Of a stretch of DNA of 64,000 nucleotides, positions 51,277 through 59,837 are shown piece by piece. The position numbers were made by a program, and so were the translations under genes. The notes below the pieces were generated by a model. The model was not told where the DNA came from. It worked only from the letters and a program-made list of their open reading frames with translations, and ran no database searches. Positions within the stretch are counted from its first letter, which is position 1, and every line of letters starts with the position of its first letter. The DNA comes from Acidobacteriota bacterium. Its GTDB lineage: Bacteria > Acidobacteriota > Thermoanaerobaculia > Multivoradales > Multivoraceae. Location of the stretch: the NCBI GenBank assembly GCA_026707545.1, contig JAPOWR010000001.1, forward strand, positions 372,001 through 436,000, in the 5' to 3' direction.

Positions 51277-51909
51277 ATGAAGATCGTTCAGGCAACGGAG
51301 GAACATCTGGACCGATACGCGGATCAGTTCACCGACCTGGTCTGGGAAACCGGCCCCGCGTCCTACGGGTACCAGTTCGACGGCCGGGAGCTGTTCGACC
51401 TGATGATCAAGGCCGCGTGGCGGGTGCCGGGCACGCTGTACTCGTACGACCGCACCACGCTGGCGCTGGACGGCGACGAACTGCTGGGGCTCGAACTCGG
51501 CTACGCCGGCCCCGAGTTCTCGCCGCGCAAGAAGGCGCTAGGCGGCCTCTGGGGCCCGATGCTGGAGTCGGGTGAGGTCACGATGGAACGGTTGAACCTG
51601 CTCGCCGAGCGGGCCTACCAGTGCAAGTACCTGAACGCGGTGATCCCGTCGAGCGTTTACTACATCTGCGCACTGGCCGTGGAGGAGCCGCTACGGGGGA
51701 AGGGCATCGGCAAGAAGCTCGTCGACCATGCGATCGAGCGGAGCAAGCGCGCTGGCCTGCGAGGCCTCCATCTCGACGTCCTGTCGGACGCGGATGCGGT
51801 CGGCTTCTACCGATATCTGGGGATGCACTGCCTCGCCCAGGTCGTTGCGCCGATTCCACATGAGAACGGCGTACCGATGGAAATGCGGATGGCGCTGAAC
51901 TTTAACTAG
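51277..51909 (+). CDS. GNAT-family N-acetyltransferase, paralogue B
   Basis: 210 residues. The acetyl-CoA loop is EEPLRGKGIGKKLVDHAI, then GLRGLHLDVLSDADAVGFYRYLGM. It aligns along its whole length with the product of 38304-38933. GGAAGGAG stands ahead of the start. Divergent from the sulfatase-fold gene. The pair suggests a duplicated acetyltransferase with a conserved substrate pocket (PSSVYYICALAV). Substrate unknown. Confidence 0.75.
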   Translation: MKIVQATEEHLDRYADQFTDLVWETGPASYGYQFDGRELFDLMIKAAWRVPGTLYSYDRTTLALDGDELLGLELGYAGPEFSPRKKALGGLWGPMLESGEVTMERLNLLAERAYQCKYLNAVIPSSVYYICALAVEEPLRGKGIGKKLVDHAIERSKRAGLRGLHLDVLSDADAVGFYRYLGMHCLAQVVAPIPHENGVPMEMRMALNFN

Positions 51910-51930
51910 GCGGCCGCACGGCGGAATCGG

Positions 51931-54153
51931 CTACGGGCCGAGCAGGTCCTCCAGCTCGCGGACGCCGCTGTCGAAGCGTTCGAACGCGCGCTGGGCCCGC
52001 GCCCGGTCGGCGAGGTCGCCGCTACGGTCGAGTTCGGCGGCGCTCTGCATCACCCGGCCGATCGCCTGCCGGGCCTGGCCGCGTTGCCGGGCGCTCAGGC
52101 CGGCCAGGCGGTCGAGCAGCACTTCGGCGAGATCGCGGGCGTCGAAGGCGGGCACGTAGAGAGTCAGCCACTCGCCGTTCTCGATCTGGGTGCGGACCCG
52201 ATCCCGCTTGTTCGCCATCAGCGCCATGATGGCGTTTCGGTCCTCCGGGATCGTCATCGGCGGCCGCTCGTGGCTGTGCGGCCCGGCGCGGATGACACCG
52301 CCGCCGCGGGAAGCACCGGCGGGCGGCTCCACCGTCGTCTCCTCGAAGTAGAAGTCGTACCGCTGCTGCTCACCGGCCAGCCAGACGTGGGCGAAGAACT
52401 CGCTCGGCAGCTCCTCAGGAATCTCGGAAACGAGGTACTGGCTGCCGATCAGAGGCGCCATCGGGTAGCGGGTCTCGTCCCAGCTCTCCGTCTCCTCGTT
52501 CCACGCTTCGAACACGACGTCGCCGCCGAAGTTCCGCGGATCGACCGGCTGCTTGAAGTCGTCGTAGACGTAGAGACGGAACTCGCCGGGCTGGGGCAGG
52601 GCGCCCTCCAGGTGGTGGTAGTTGTTCGCCGCCATGAAGAACTGGCCGCCGTGAAGCGGGTTGTGGTCCATGTGGGCGGCGGCGTTCGGGTCGGCCGGGT
52701 TGGGCGCGAAACCCGGCGTCGCGCCACCTTCGCCGCCGACCGGCAGGTCGGTGCCGCCGAGGCCGGCGGCCAGCATGCCGCCGCGGGACTGGGGCTCGTT
52801 GCGCGGCACGAAGATCTCCGGTAGGACGAGGTGGTCGTCGAGCTCGTAGTCGACGTGGAGCGCGAAGGGCTGGACGATGGGGTTCTTCGCCTTGCCGACG
52901 TCGAACGATCCGATCAGCTCGACCCGTGTGCCCGGCGGCGCATGGACCGCCTCCTCGAACAGGTAGGAGGCGGGGAACTCGGGGTCGTACTCGGGCACGT
53001 ACAGGACCGTTTGCGTCCGGCCGTCGGGAAAGTGGATCTGCACCTCCATCGTGGCGATCAGGTCGCCGACGTGCGGATGCAGGCCGATCAGCCGGGCGCG
53101 TTCGGTGATCGTCAGGCTTGCGGTCTGGGGCCGGGCGGCACGCCGGCCCTTCAGGGTGAGTTGACCTCCCGCCTGCTGCCCTTCGACCCACAGTTCCACT
53201 TCGTCCTCGGTCTGGGCGAGGAACAGGCCCAGGCCCGAGCGGTCACGGATCTCGGTGCGCGAGTCGTCGTTCGGCCGTCTGCGGTACTCGACCACGAGTT
53301 CGATCGTCGAGCGGCGGCGCAGCCGCTTGCCGGCGCCGTCCGGCAGCAGCACCGGGTCGTCGCCGCGCAACCATTGGCCGAGGAAGTGGGGGCCAGGGCG
53401 ACCGGTGCGCATTCGCGTGGGCTCCGGCTCGTCCTCGTCGCGGAAGGGGTCGTAGGGGACCTGGACCTCGACCTCGAGCAGTTCCGGCGGCGCGTCCTCA
53501 GGTTCGTGGACCCAGGCCGCCATTCGGTACACCACGCCGGGGTGCTGGGGCCGGAACTCGTAGCCGGTGACCCAGGTGTCCTCCTCGAGTTCGACGGCGA
53601 GCCGCTCTCGACCAAGAGCGGCGTGCTGCCCGGACGCGACGACCGTTTCGGCGGTGGGCTCGATCACCAGGTCGGGAACGCCGAGCACCCATTCTTCCCG
53701 GGTGAACTCCGGCGGGGGAGGCAGGTTGCGGCGCGGTCCCTGCGGTCCGCCGCCCTGCACCCAGGCGACCACGATGTCGATCTCCTGCTGGCTCATGCGA
53801 CGCGAGTTCCGGAAGTGGTCGTAGCGCGCGTCAGCCGTCCACGGCGGCATGCTGCCGGTCAGCAACTCCTCCTCGATCGCCACCGCCCAGGCGCGGGCAC
53901 CGGGTTTGGCGTCGTTGCCGTAGGTCGTCAGGTCGATGTAGTCCGGCGCCGACCCCTTCGGGTTGTGGCAGGGCATGCAGTAGCGGCGGAGGATCGGGCG
54001 GACATCGTCGGCGAAGTTGATGTCGGTCGTGATCCGCACGTGGGCGGGCGCGGGTTCGGTGGCGATCCCGGTCAGAGTCAGGGCGGCCAGCACGACGGTG
54101 GCCGCTACGGCGGCAACGCGCCGGCCGTGCCGGTTCGTTCGCTCTCGCCTCAT
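51931..54153 (-). CDS. large secreted protein with N-terminal cytochrome c domain
   Basis: 740 residues. After a signal peptide (about 10-30) comes a single heme motif CMPCH (C59, C62, H63) in a domain typical of planctomycete/acidobacterial cytochromes (NPKGSAPDYIDLTTYGNDAKP). The remainder contains several His-rich stretches (AAHMDHNPLHGGQFFMAANNYHHLEG, IGLHPHVGDL) resembling copper type II ascorbate-dependent monooxygenase-like folds, though the family is not certain. The last about 80 residues are helical and charged. Its start is overlapped by the pyrE stop (ATGA). A redox role in the envelope is likely. Confidence 0.6.
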   Translation of the reverse strand: MRRERTNRHGRRVAAVAATVVLAALTLTGIATEPAPAHVRITTDINFADDVRPILRRYCMPCHNPKGSAPDYIDLTTYGNDAKPGARAWAVAIEEELLTGSMPPWTADARYDHFRNSRRMSQQEIDIVVAWVQGGGPQGPRRNLPPPPEFTREEWVLGVPDLVIEPTAETVVASGQHAALGRERLAVELEEDTWVTGYEFRPQHPGVVYRMAAWVHEPEDAPPELLEVEVQVPYDPFRDEDEPEPTRMRTGRPGPHFLGQWLRGDDPVLLPDGAGKRLRRRSTIELVVEYRRRPNDDSRTEIRDRSGLGLFLAQTEDEVELWVEGQQAGGQLTLKGRRAARPQTASLTITERARLIGLHPHVGDLIATMEVQIHFPDGRTQTVLYVPEYDPEFPASYLFEEAVHAPPGTRVELIGSFDVGKAKNPIVQPFALHVDYELDDHLVLPEIFVPRNEPQSRGGMLAAGLGGTDLPVGGEGGATPGFAPNPADPNAAAHMDHNPLHGGQFFMAANNYHHLEGALPQPGEFRLYVYDDFKQPVDPRNFGGDVVFEAWNEETESWDETRYPMAPLIGSQYLVSEIPEELPSEFFAHVWLAGEQQRYDFYFEETTVEPPAGASRGGGVIRAGPHSHERPPMTIPEDRNAIMALMANKRDRVRTQIENGEWLTLYVPAFDARDLAEVLLDRLAGLSARQRGQARQAIGRVMQSAAELDRSGDLADRARAQRAFERFDSGVRELEDLLGP

Positions 54154-54758
54154 CGTCCGTCTCCGGAGTAGAGCGTCAGGTTGCCCTCGTGGTCGGCGAC
54201 AAACAGCGGCCGGAAGTCGTAGCCGCGGCTGCGCAGGCGCTCGCCCCCGCCCTCCTGCCGGTCGACGACCGCCGATACCGCGGCGACTTCGCAGCCCTCG
54301 GCCTCCACTGCCTCAATGGCGCGCAGGATCGAGCCGGCTGACGTGACGACGTCGTCGACCACTGCCACCCGGCGGCCGGCGACGATCAGTTTGCGTCCGT
54401 CCGGGTGGTACGAGGCGTCGATTCGGGCGCTCGTGCCGTGGCCCTTCGCCTTGTTGCGCACCAGGAAACCGAAGAGCGGCGGACCGTCCAGGTCGCTCGC
54501 GACGGACGCCGCCGTTGCCAGGTAGGCGCCGCCGACCTCGGGCCCGCCCACTGCGTCGACCTCGAAGGGCCGGAGCTGCTCGCACAGGGCTTCGCCGATC
54601 AGCCGCGAGCCTCGCGGCGACAACACGGTCGCCTTCGTGTCGCAGTAGTAGTGCGAGCGCGCGCCGGAGGTCAGGACGAAGTCTCCCTTGGCGATGCTCC
54701 GCTCCTGGAGCAGGGCCCGCAGTTCGTGCAATCGCGAGTCGTTCTTCGGGTCCGGCAC
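54150..54758 (-). CDS. pyrE: orotate phosphoribosyltransferase
   Basis: 202 residues. RVAVVDDVVTSAGS (about 130-143) is the PRPP-binding loop of type I phosphoribosyltransferases. GDFVLTSGARSHYYCD near 25-40 and GPEVGGAYLA near 72-81 are specific to OPRT. The enzyme joins orotate to PRPP to give OMP in UMP synthesis. GTG 54758 is taken as start; no ribosome-binding site is obvious. It overlaps the cytochrome gene by four bases, an odd pairing. Confidence 0.9.
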   Translation of the reverse strand: MPDPKNDSRLHELRALLQERSIAKGDFVLTSGARSHYYCDTKATVLSPRGSRLIGEALCEQLRPFEVDAVGGPEVGGAYLATAASVASDLDGPPLFGFLVRNKAKGHGTSARIDASYHPDGRKLIVAGRRVAVVDDVVTSAGSILRAIEAVEAEGCEVAAVSAVVDRQEGGGERLRSRGYDFRPLFVADHEGNLTLYSGDGR

Positions 54759-54821
54759 GGCCGGAGAGGGTATCAACGCGACGCTGGCGACCGGCCCGTT
54801 CCCGGTTGTTATCGTGACGCC

Positions 54822-55370
54822 GTGCGCTCCGCACGCATCGGCATCGTCACGGTTTCGGACCGCGCCTCGCGCGGGGTCTACGAGGACCGTGGCGGGCCCG
54901 CGATCCGCGACTACCTGGCGGAGGTCCTGACCTCGGCGTGGGAGCCGTGCGCGCGGGTCGTAGAGGACGAGGTCGAACAGATCGCGGCGGCGTTGCGGGA
55001 ACTCTGTGACGACGAGGCTTGCTGCCTTGTCGTGACCACGGGCGGCACTGGGCCGGCGCTCCGCGACGTGACGCCTGAGGCGACCCTCTCTGTCTGCGAG
55101 AAAGAGATGCCGGGCTTCGGCGAGCTGATGCGCCAGGTTTCGCTTCTGGCCGTACCGACCGCGATCCTGTCGCGGCAAACGGCGGGAATCCGCGGCTCGT
55201 CGTTGATCGTCAACCTGCCGGGGCAGCCGAAGGCGATCGGCGAGTGCCTGGACGCCGTGTTTCCGGCGATCCCGTACTGCGTCGACCTGATCGGCGGGCC
55301 GTACCTGACGACGAACGAGGAACGGATCAAGGCGTTCCGGCCGAAGTCGGCGAAGAAGCCGGCGGACTGA
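54822..55370 (+). CDS. mogA: molybdopterin adenylyltransferase (MogA/MoaB family)
   Basis: 182 residues from a GTG start. IGIVTVSDRASRGVYEDRGGP, TTGGTGPALRDVTPEAT at about 80-97 and MPGFGELMR are hallmark segments for binding of molybdopterin and ATP. The enzyme adenylates molybdopterin before metal insertion. No molybdoenzyme gene lies nearby in the window. It is divergent from pyrE with 63 bases between. Confidence 0.88.
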   Translation: MRSARIGIVTVSDRASRGVYEDRGGPAIRDYLAEVLTSAWEPCARVVEDEVEQIAAALRELCDDEACCLVVTTGGTGPALRDVTPEATLSVCEKEMPGFGELMRQVSLLAVPTAILSRQTAGIRGSSLIVNLPGQPKAIGECLDAVFPAIPYCVDLIGGPYLTTNEERIKAFRPKSAKKPAD

Positions 55371-55381
55371 GGAGGATGGAC

Positions 55382-57607
55382 ATGGAGAAGCAAGGCACCT
55401 GGCCGGTGCTCTTGACGGCTCTGATGGTGCCGATCTTCGCACTCGTCGCGTCCTGCGCTCCACCTGGAGGAGGCCGCGAGGAGGCGACGGTCTACCGGGA
55501 CACCTGGGGCGTTCCCCACATCTACGCCGAGTCCGCCGAGGCCGGTCTTTACGCTTCCGGCTGGGCGATGGCGGAGGACCGCCTGTCGCAACTGCTCGAG
55601 AACTACCTCTTCGGACTCGGCGAGTACGCCGCCGCCTTCGGCCCCGGCAACAACGACGCCTGGGTGCGGTCCGATCTCGAGTCGCGGATGTGGGACCACT
55701 ACGGAACGGCCAAACGCCACTACGAGGCGAAGCTGAACCCGGAACTCCGCCGGCACCTGGCGGCGTTCATCGCCGGCATCAACGACTACCTCGACGCGCA
55801 TCCCGACGAGGTGCCGCCCTGGTGGGGCGACCGCCCGGTCGACATCTACATGCCGGTCGCCTTCAGCCGCCAATTCATCTGGAGCTGGCCGGCGGGGCAG
55901 GCACGTTCCGACCTGCGGGCGATCGGCATCGAGCCGAGCTTTGACGTCGACCTGCGGGCGTCCAACGAGATCGCGCTGGCGCCGGATCAGACGACCTTCG
56001 GCGCCGCGGCGCTGATCATCGACCCGCACCTCTCCTGGCTGGGCCGTCACCGCTACTGGGAGCTGCGGCTCCACGCCGGCGACATCCACATCAGCGGTTT
56101 CGCCACTTCCGGCTTCCCCTACGTCAACCTGGGCCACAACGAGCACGTCGCCTGGGCCCACACGACCGGCGGCCCGGACACCGCCGACGTCTACGAACTG
56201 ACCCTCGACCCGGAGGACCCGAGCCGCTACCTCTACGACGGCGAGTGGCGGCAGATGGAGAGCCGCACGGTCGAGGTGGCGGTTGCCGGCGAAGAAGCGC
56301 CGCGCGAGGCGACGTTCTGGTACGCCCACTACGGGCCGATCGTGGCCCGTCGCGATGACCGCGCGTACGCCGCGGCCCTGGCCTACGAGGACGAGATCGG
56401 CTACCTGGAGTCCAAGTACTGGTTCATGGTCGCGGAGGACTACGAGGGCGCGGCCGCGGCACTGGACGTACGCCAGATCATGCCGCAGAACGTGATGATC
56501 GCGGACACGGGCGGCAACATCTACTACCAGCGGACCGGTCGTGTGCCGATCCGGCGGGAGGGCTACGACTGGAGCCGTCCCGTCGACGGATCGACCTCCG
56601 AGACCGAATGGCTGGGCATCCACCCGGCGTCCGACCTGATGTCCCTGCTGAATCCCGAGCGTGGCTACATGCAGAACAACAACATCGGCCCGGACACGAT
56701 GCTGGTCGGGTCGCCGCTGGTGCCCGAGCGCTACCCCGCCTACCTCTACAACCAGCCCGCCCTCTACACCCATCAGCGGGGCGCTGCCGCCGTGGCGCTG
56801 CTCGAGGCGAAACGGGAAGCCGGCGGCAAGTGGAGCGAGGAGGAGATCGTCGAGCTGGCGCTTGACCGCTCGGTCTACCAGTTCGAGCGCTGGGTCGCGG
56901 AGCTGCTGCGCGCGGAGGCGGCGGTTCCCGGCAAGCGCTCGAAGGAGCACGTCGAAGTCGTGCGCCGGATCGGGGAATGGGACGGCGTGGCCGAGCCCGC
57001 CTCCCAGGGCGCGCTCGCCTACTTCCGCTGGCGCGAGGCTCTCTGGGAGCTGGTCGGCCGCGACGGGATGAACCAGATGACGGCGCGGGTCAACGACTAC
57101 CTGGAACTGATCCGCGAGGCGCCCAGGCCGTCAGGTCTCCGCGACGACGAGCTGCGTGCCCTGGTCGGCGCGATCGACGCCGCGGCGGAGTCGCTCCGCT
57201 CGGGCCCGGGCGGCTTCGATGCGGCGTTCGGCGACGTCTTCCGGGTCGGCCGCCAGGACTCGAACGACGAAGTGTCCTGGCCGGTCGGCGGCGGCTCGCT
57301 CGGCGAAGCCGGGATGGCGACGATGCGTTCGGTCGGCTTCAGCCCGCCGCGCGCCGACGGCCGGCGCTGGGGCAACCGCGGCCAGACCTCGACCGAGGTC
57401 GTCATCCTCAGCAACCCGATCCGCAGCTACACCCAGCCCCCGATCGGCCAGAGCGACCGCCCCGACTCGCCGCACTACCGCGACCAGGCCGAGAAGCTGT
57501 TCTCGGTCGGTGCGATGAAGCCGAGCTGGTTCGCCCGCGAGGAACTGCTCGCCGACGCCGGCAAGAACGTCGTCTCCGAGTTGCGATTGGTCTACGAGCC
57601 GGAGTAG
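55382..57607 (+). CDS. penicillin acylase-family (S45) N-terminal nucleophile hydrolase, lipoprotein
   Basis: 741 residues. The lipobox LVASC (C25) marks it for the envelope. It has an alpha-chain-like region (TVYRDTWGVPHIYAE, DRLSQL), a linker, and the Ntn nucleophile at S194 in RASNEIALAP, where autocatalytic cleavage would expose the serine. IIDPHLSW and NVMIADTGGNIYYQRTGRVP are typical of penicillin/acyl-homoserine-lactone acylases. ATG 55382 is picked since GGAGG is six bases before it. Substrate may be cyclic amides, N-acyl amino acids or quorum-sensing lactones. Confidence 0.85.
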   Translation: MEKQGTWPVLLTALMVPIFALVASCAPPGGGREEATVYRDTWGVPHIYAESAEAGLYASGWAMAEDRLSQLLENYLFGLGEYAAAFGPGNNDAWVRSDLESRMWDHYGTAKRHYEAKLNPELRRHLAAFIAGINDYLDAHPDEVPPWWGDRPVDIYMPVAFSRQFIWSWPAGQARSDLRAIGIEPSFDVDLRASNEIALAPDQTTFGAAALIIDPHLSWLGRHRYWELRLHAGDIHISGFATSGFPYVNLGHNEHVAWAHTTGGPDTADVYELTLDPEDPSRYLYDGEWRQMESRTVEVAVAGEEAPREATFWYAHYGPIVARRDDRAYAAALAYEDEIGYLESKYWFMVAEDYEGAAAALDVRQIMPQNVMIADTGGNIYYQRTGRVPIRREGYDWSRPVDGSTSETEWLGIHPASDLMSLLNPERGYMQNNNIGPDTMLVGSPLVPERYPAYLYNQPALYTHQRGAAAVALLEAKREAGGKWSEEEIVELALDRSVYQFERWVAELLRAEAAVPGKRSKEHVEVVRRIGEWDGVAEPASQGALAYFRWREALWELVGRDGMNQMTARVNDYLELIREAPRPSGLRDDELRALVGAIDAAAESLRSGPGGFDAAFGDVFRVGRQDSNDEVSWPVGGGSLGEAGMATMRSVGFSPPRADGRRWGNRGQTSTEVVILSNPIRSYTQPPIGQSDRPDSPHYRDQAEKLFSVGAMKPSWFAREELLADAGKNVVSELRLVYEPE

Positions 57608-57617
57608 AGGAGTCCCG

Positions 57618-58301
57618 ATGCGTCATCTTCAAAGGACCTGGTGCGCAGCCGCGGTCGCGCTCGCCGCGATGCTGACGCCGGCAGCCTTGTCCGCCCAGTC
57701 AGGCCACAACCTGGAGCGTCCCGCGCACTGGAAGGTCCGCTACGACGGCTCCGAAGAATCGGCCGAGAGGAACTTCGTCGTCATGCGTCCCGGCTGGCAC
57801 GTCTACGCCGGCCCCGGCGGCCTCCTGTGGGACCCGGGCCGCTTCGCTTCAGGCAACTATGCCGTCAAGAGCACGATCTACCTGTTCCCGAAAGGCGACC
57901 CCGACCGGTCCGGGTCAACCCGCGTCGACACGCCCTTTGGCCTCTTCCTCGGCGGCCGCGACCTCGAAGGGGACAAGCCAACCTACGTCTCCTTCCAGAT
58001 CGACAACGCCGGCCGGTTCCGCGTAGCCCGACACACCGGCGACGAGATCCAGGAACTCGCGCCCTGGACAGCTCACGACGGCGTATCCGTCCTCGACGAC
58101 TCGGCCACCTCGCCCGCGGAGAACGTCCTGGAAGTGGACGTCCGAGGCGAACAGACGATCTTCTACATCGGCGGCGAGGCCGTCGCCGACTTTCCGTCCG
58201 ACGAACTCGATTTCAACGGCCTGATCGGCCTAAGTGCCGGCAAAGGCCTCAGCCTCCACATCACCGAGATCGCGATCGGCCCGAATCGGCGAGACGAATA
58301 G
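57618..58301 (+). CDS. secreted beta-sandwich protein of unknown function
   Basis: 227 residues with a signal peptide ending at LSAQS. The mature part looks like a concanavalin/LamG-type jelly roll, similar to DUF1080-like domains: WHVYAGPGGLLWDPG, YAVKSTIYLFPKGD, VSFQIDNAGRFRVAR, NVLEVDVRGEQTIFYIGGEAVADFP, NGLIGLSAGKGLSLHITEIAIGP. No catalytic residues recognised. GAGGAG precedes the ATG, ten bases after the acylase stop, so both are one operon. Confidence 0.65.
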   Translation: MRHLQRTWCAAAVALAAMLTPAALSAQSGHNLERPAHWKVRYDGSEESAERNFVVMRPGWHVYAGPGGLLWDPGRFASGNYAVKSTIYLFPKGDPDRSGSTRVDTPFGLFLGGRDLEGDKPTYVSFQIDNAGRFRVARHTGDEIQELAPWTAHDGVSVLDDSATSPAENVLEVDVRGEQTIFYIGGEAVADFPSDELDFNGLIGLSAGKGLSLHITEIAIGPNRRDE

Positions 58302-58629
58302 CCCGACCAAGTCCAGCCAGTTCGGACGTCTGCGGGGGAGGCTCCCAGCGGACTCGAAGCGAGCGACGCCCGGCGCCCTTGCATCAAACGACGACCTACC
58401 GGAGCGAGCGGAGTGGAGTGAGCCCTTATCGGGCAACATGGCATGAGGTCCAAAGAGCGCGATTGAGAGTCGAGGCATGGCGAGAAACTCCAGTAACTAC
58501 CGTGCTTTGTGCGGGTTCGCGAAGCGTTATCAAAGGCCATGGGAGCGAGTGACAGCGGACGGCGGTTGAGGCAGGATTGGGGGACACAGTGAGGGAGTAC
58601 GACACGGGCGTCTCTGCTACGATCCCGCC
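58302..58629. other. intergenic region before the recombinase
   Basis: 328 bases without a supported gene. There is a short GAGYG-type repetition (GGAGCGAGCGGAGTGGAGTGAG near 58400, given in pieces) and a weak GCCC/GGGC hairpin around 58422-58434. No tRNA or obvious attachment core was recognised. The recombinase promoter is at its end. Confidence 0.4.
58618..58623 (+). promoter_or_regulatory. extended -10 (TGCTACGATCC) for a leaderless recombinase mRNA
   Basis: TACGAT preceded by TGC ends seven bases before the ATG at 58630 with no Shine-Dalgarno. GCTACGATCC is identical to the arm at 34541-34550. Confidence 0.45.
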
Positions 58630-59766
58630 ATGGCCCTTACCCAGCGACAAGTCGACGCCATCAGACCCACCGGAAAGCCCTTCAAGAGGTACGACCGCGA
58701 CGGCCTGATGGTGAGAGTCACCGCCGCCGGCAAAGGCCGATGGGTCTGGAGAGGCGTCGTCAAGGGGAAGCGGATCGAGGTCGGCATGGGCTCGACAAGG
58801 TTCCGATCGCTGAAAGAGGCTCGGGAGGTCGCCTTCGAGCATACGAGAACCGCTCGACTGGGAGGCGATCCCAGGGCGCCCGTCGCCACCGATGCCCCGA
58901 CCTTCAGGGAGGCCGCGACGCTGTACCTCGAGATCCAGTCTCCCGACTGGGGAGAGGAGCACGCTCGGCACGTCAGACGGCTGCTGGAGCGCCATGCGTT
59001 CCCTGCCCTCGGTGACCTGCCGGTCAACGAGATCCAGACCGCCGACCTGATGCGGGTCCTGGTGCCTCTGTGGCGCCGTCAGCGGCCGACCGGACAGAGG
59101 CTGAGGCAGAGGATCGCGGGCGTCATGGCGTGGAGCGTGGCGGCCGGCTATCGCTCTGACGATCCCACGAGCACCCTCTCGGCGGTGCTGCCGGCCGGCC
59201 GGAGGCAGAGAAAGCACCATCGGTACCTGCCGGCCGAGGAACTGCGGGAGGCGCTGGTCAAGGTACAGGCGTCCGGGGCATGGATCGGCACGCGGCTGGC
59301 GCTGCGCTTCCTGGCGCTGACGGCAGCGCGGAGCGGCGAGGTTCGCGGAGCCAGGTGGAGGGAGTTCGATCTGGAGTCGGCTACCTGGACCGTTCCCGCC
59401 TCGCGCATGAAGTCCCGCAAGGAGCACCGGGTTCCCCTCTCCAGCGCCGCCCTTGTGGTCCTTGAGCGGGCGGACCGGTTGCGCGGCCGGGGTCGAGGTC
59501 TCGTCTTTCCCGGCATCCAGGGGAAGATGGTCGGGGCGGCGGTGTTCGGCCGGCTGCTGAACGACCTCAAGATCGATTGCAGCCCGCACGGCTTCCGCAG
59601 TTCGTTCCGGTCGTGGTGCTCGGACGAGGGCATCGACCGAGAGCTGGCGGAACAGGCCCTCGCCCACGCGGTAGGGAGCCAGGTCGAGCAGTGCTACGCC
59701 CGCAGCGACGTGCTGGAGCGCCGGCGCGAGGTCATGGAGGCATGGGGAGCGTTCCTGGTCCGGTAG
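58630..59766 (+). CDS. tyrosine recombinase/integrase (P4-like, with Arm-binding domain)
   Basis: 378 residues. An N-terminal DUF4102-like domain (KPFKRYDRDGLMVRVTAAGKGRWVW) precedes a core-binding domain and the catalytic domain. R234 (TAARSGEVRG), H320 and R323 (PHGFR), H346 (LAHAVG) and the nucleophile Y356 (QCYARSD) are all present, with a candidate lysine at 261-264. It should be active in integration or excision of a genomic island. No tRNA target is visible upstream. The following unknown gene and structured element may be its cargo. Confidence 0.9.
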   Translation: MALTQRQVDAIRPTGKPFKRYDRDGLMVRVTAAGKGRWVWRGVVKGKRIEVGMGSTRFRSLKEAREVAFEHTRTARLGGDPRAPVATDAPTFREAATLYLEIQSPDWGEEHARHVRRLLERHAFPALGDLPVNEIQTADLMRVLVPLWRRQRPTGQRLRQRIAGVMAWSVAAGYRSDDPTSTLSAVLPAGRRQRKHHRYLPAEELREALVKVQASGAWIGTRLALRFLALTAARSGEVRGARWREFDLESATWTVPASRMKSRKEHRVPLSSAALVVLERADRLRGRGRGLVFPGIQGKMVGAAVFGRLLNDLKIDCSPHGFRSSFRSWCSDEGIDRELAEQALAHAVGSQVEQCYARSDVLERRREVMEAWGAFLVR

Positions 59767-59837
59767 TGGACGGACACGCACGCCATGGGCATCCTCCTCA
59801 CCTGCATTCAGGCCGACTAGGTCGCGGACTTCTGACA

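Noticed and set aside
51931..54153. MauG candidate
   Set aside because: Only one CxxCH motif, while MauG needs two hemes, and the rest of the protein is unlike the MauG/CcpA family.
54911..56950. 679-codon open frame on the minus strand
   Set aside because: Antisense to mogA and the S45 acylase; no family features.
58302..58629. tRNA gene or fragment as recombinase target
   Set aside because: No cloverleaf, T-loop or acceptor stem pairing could be found by eye.
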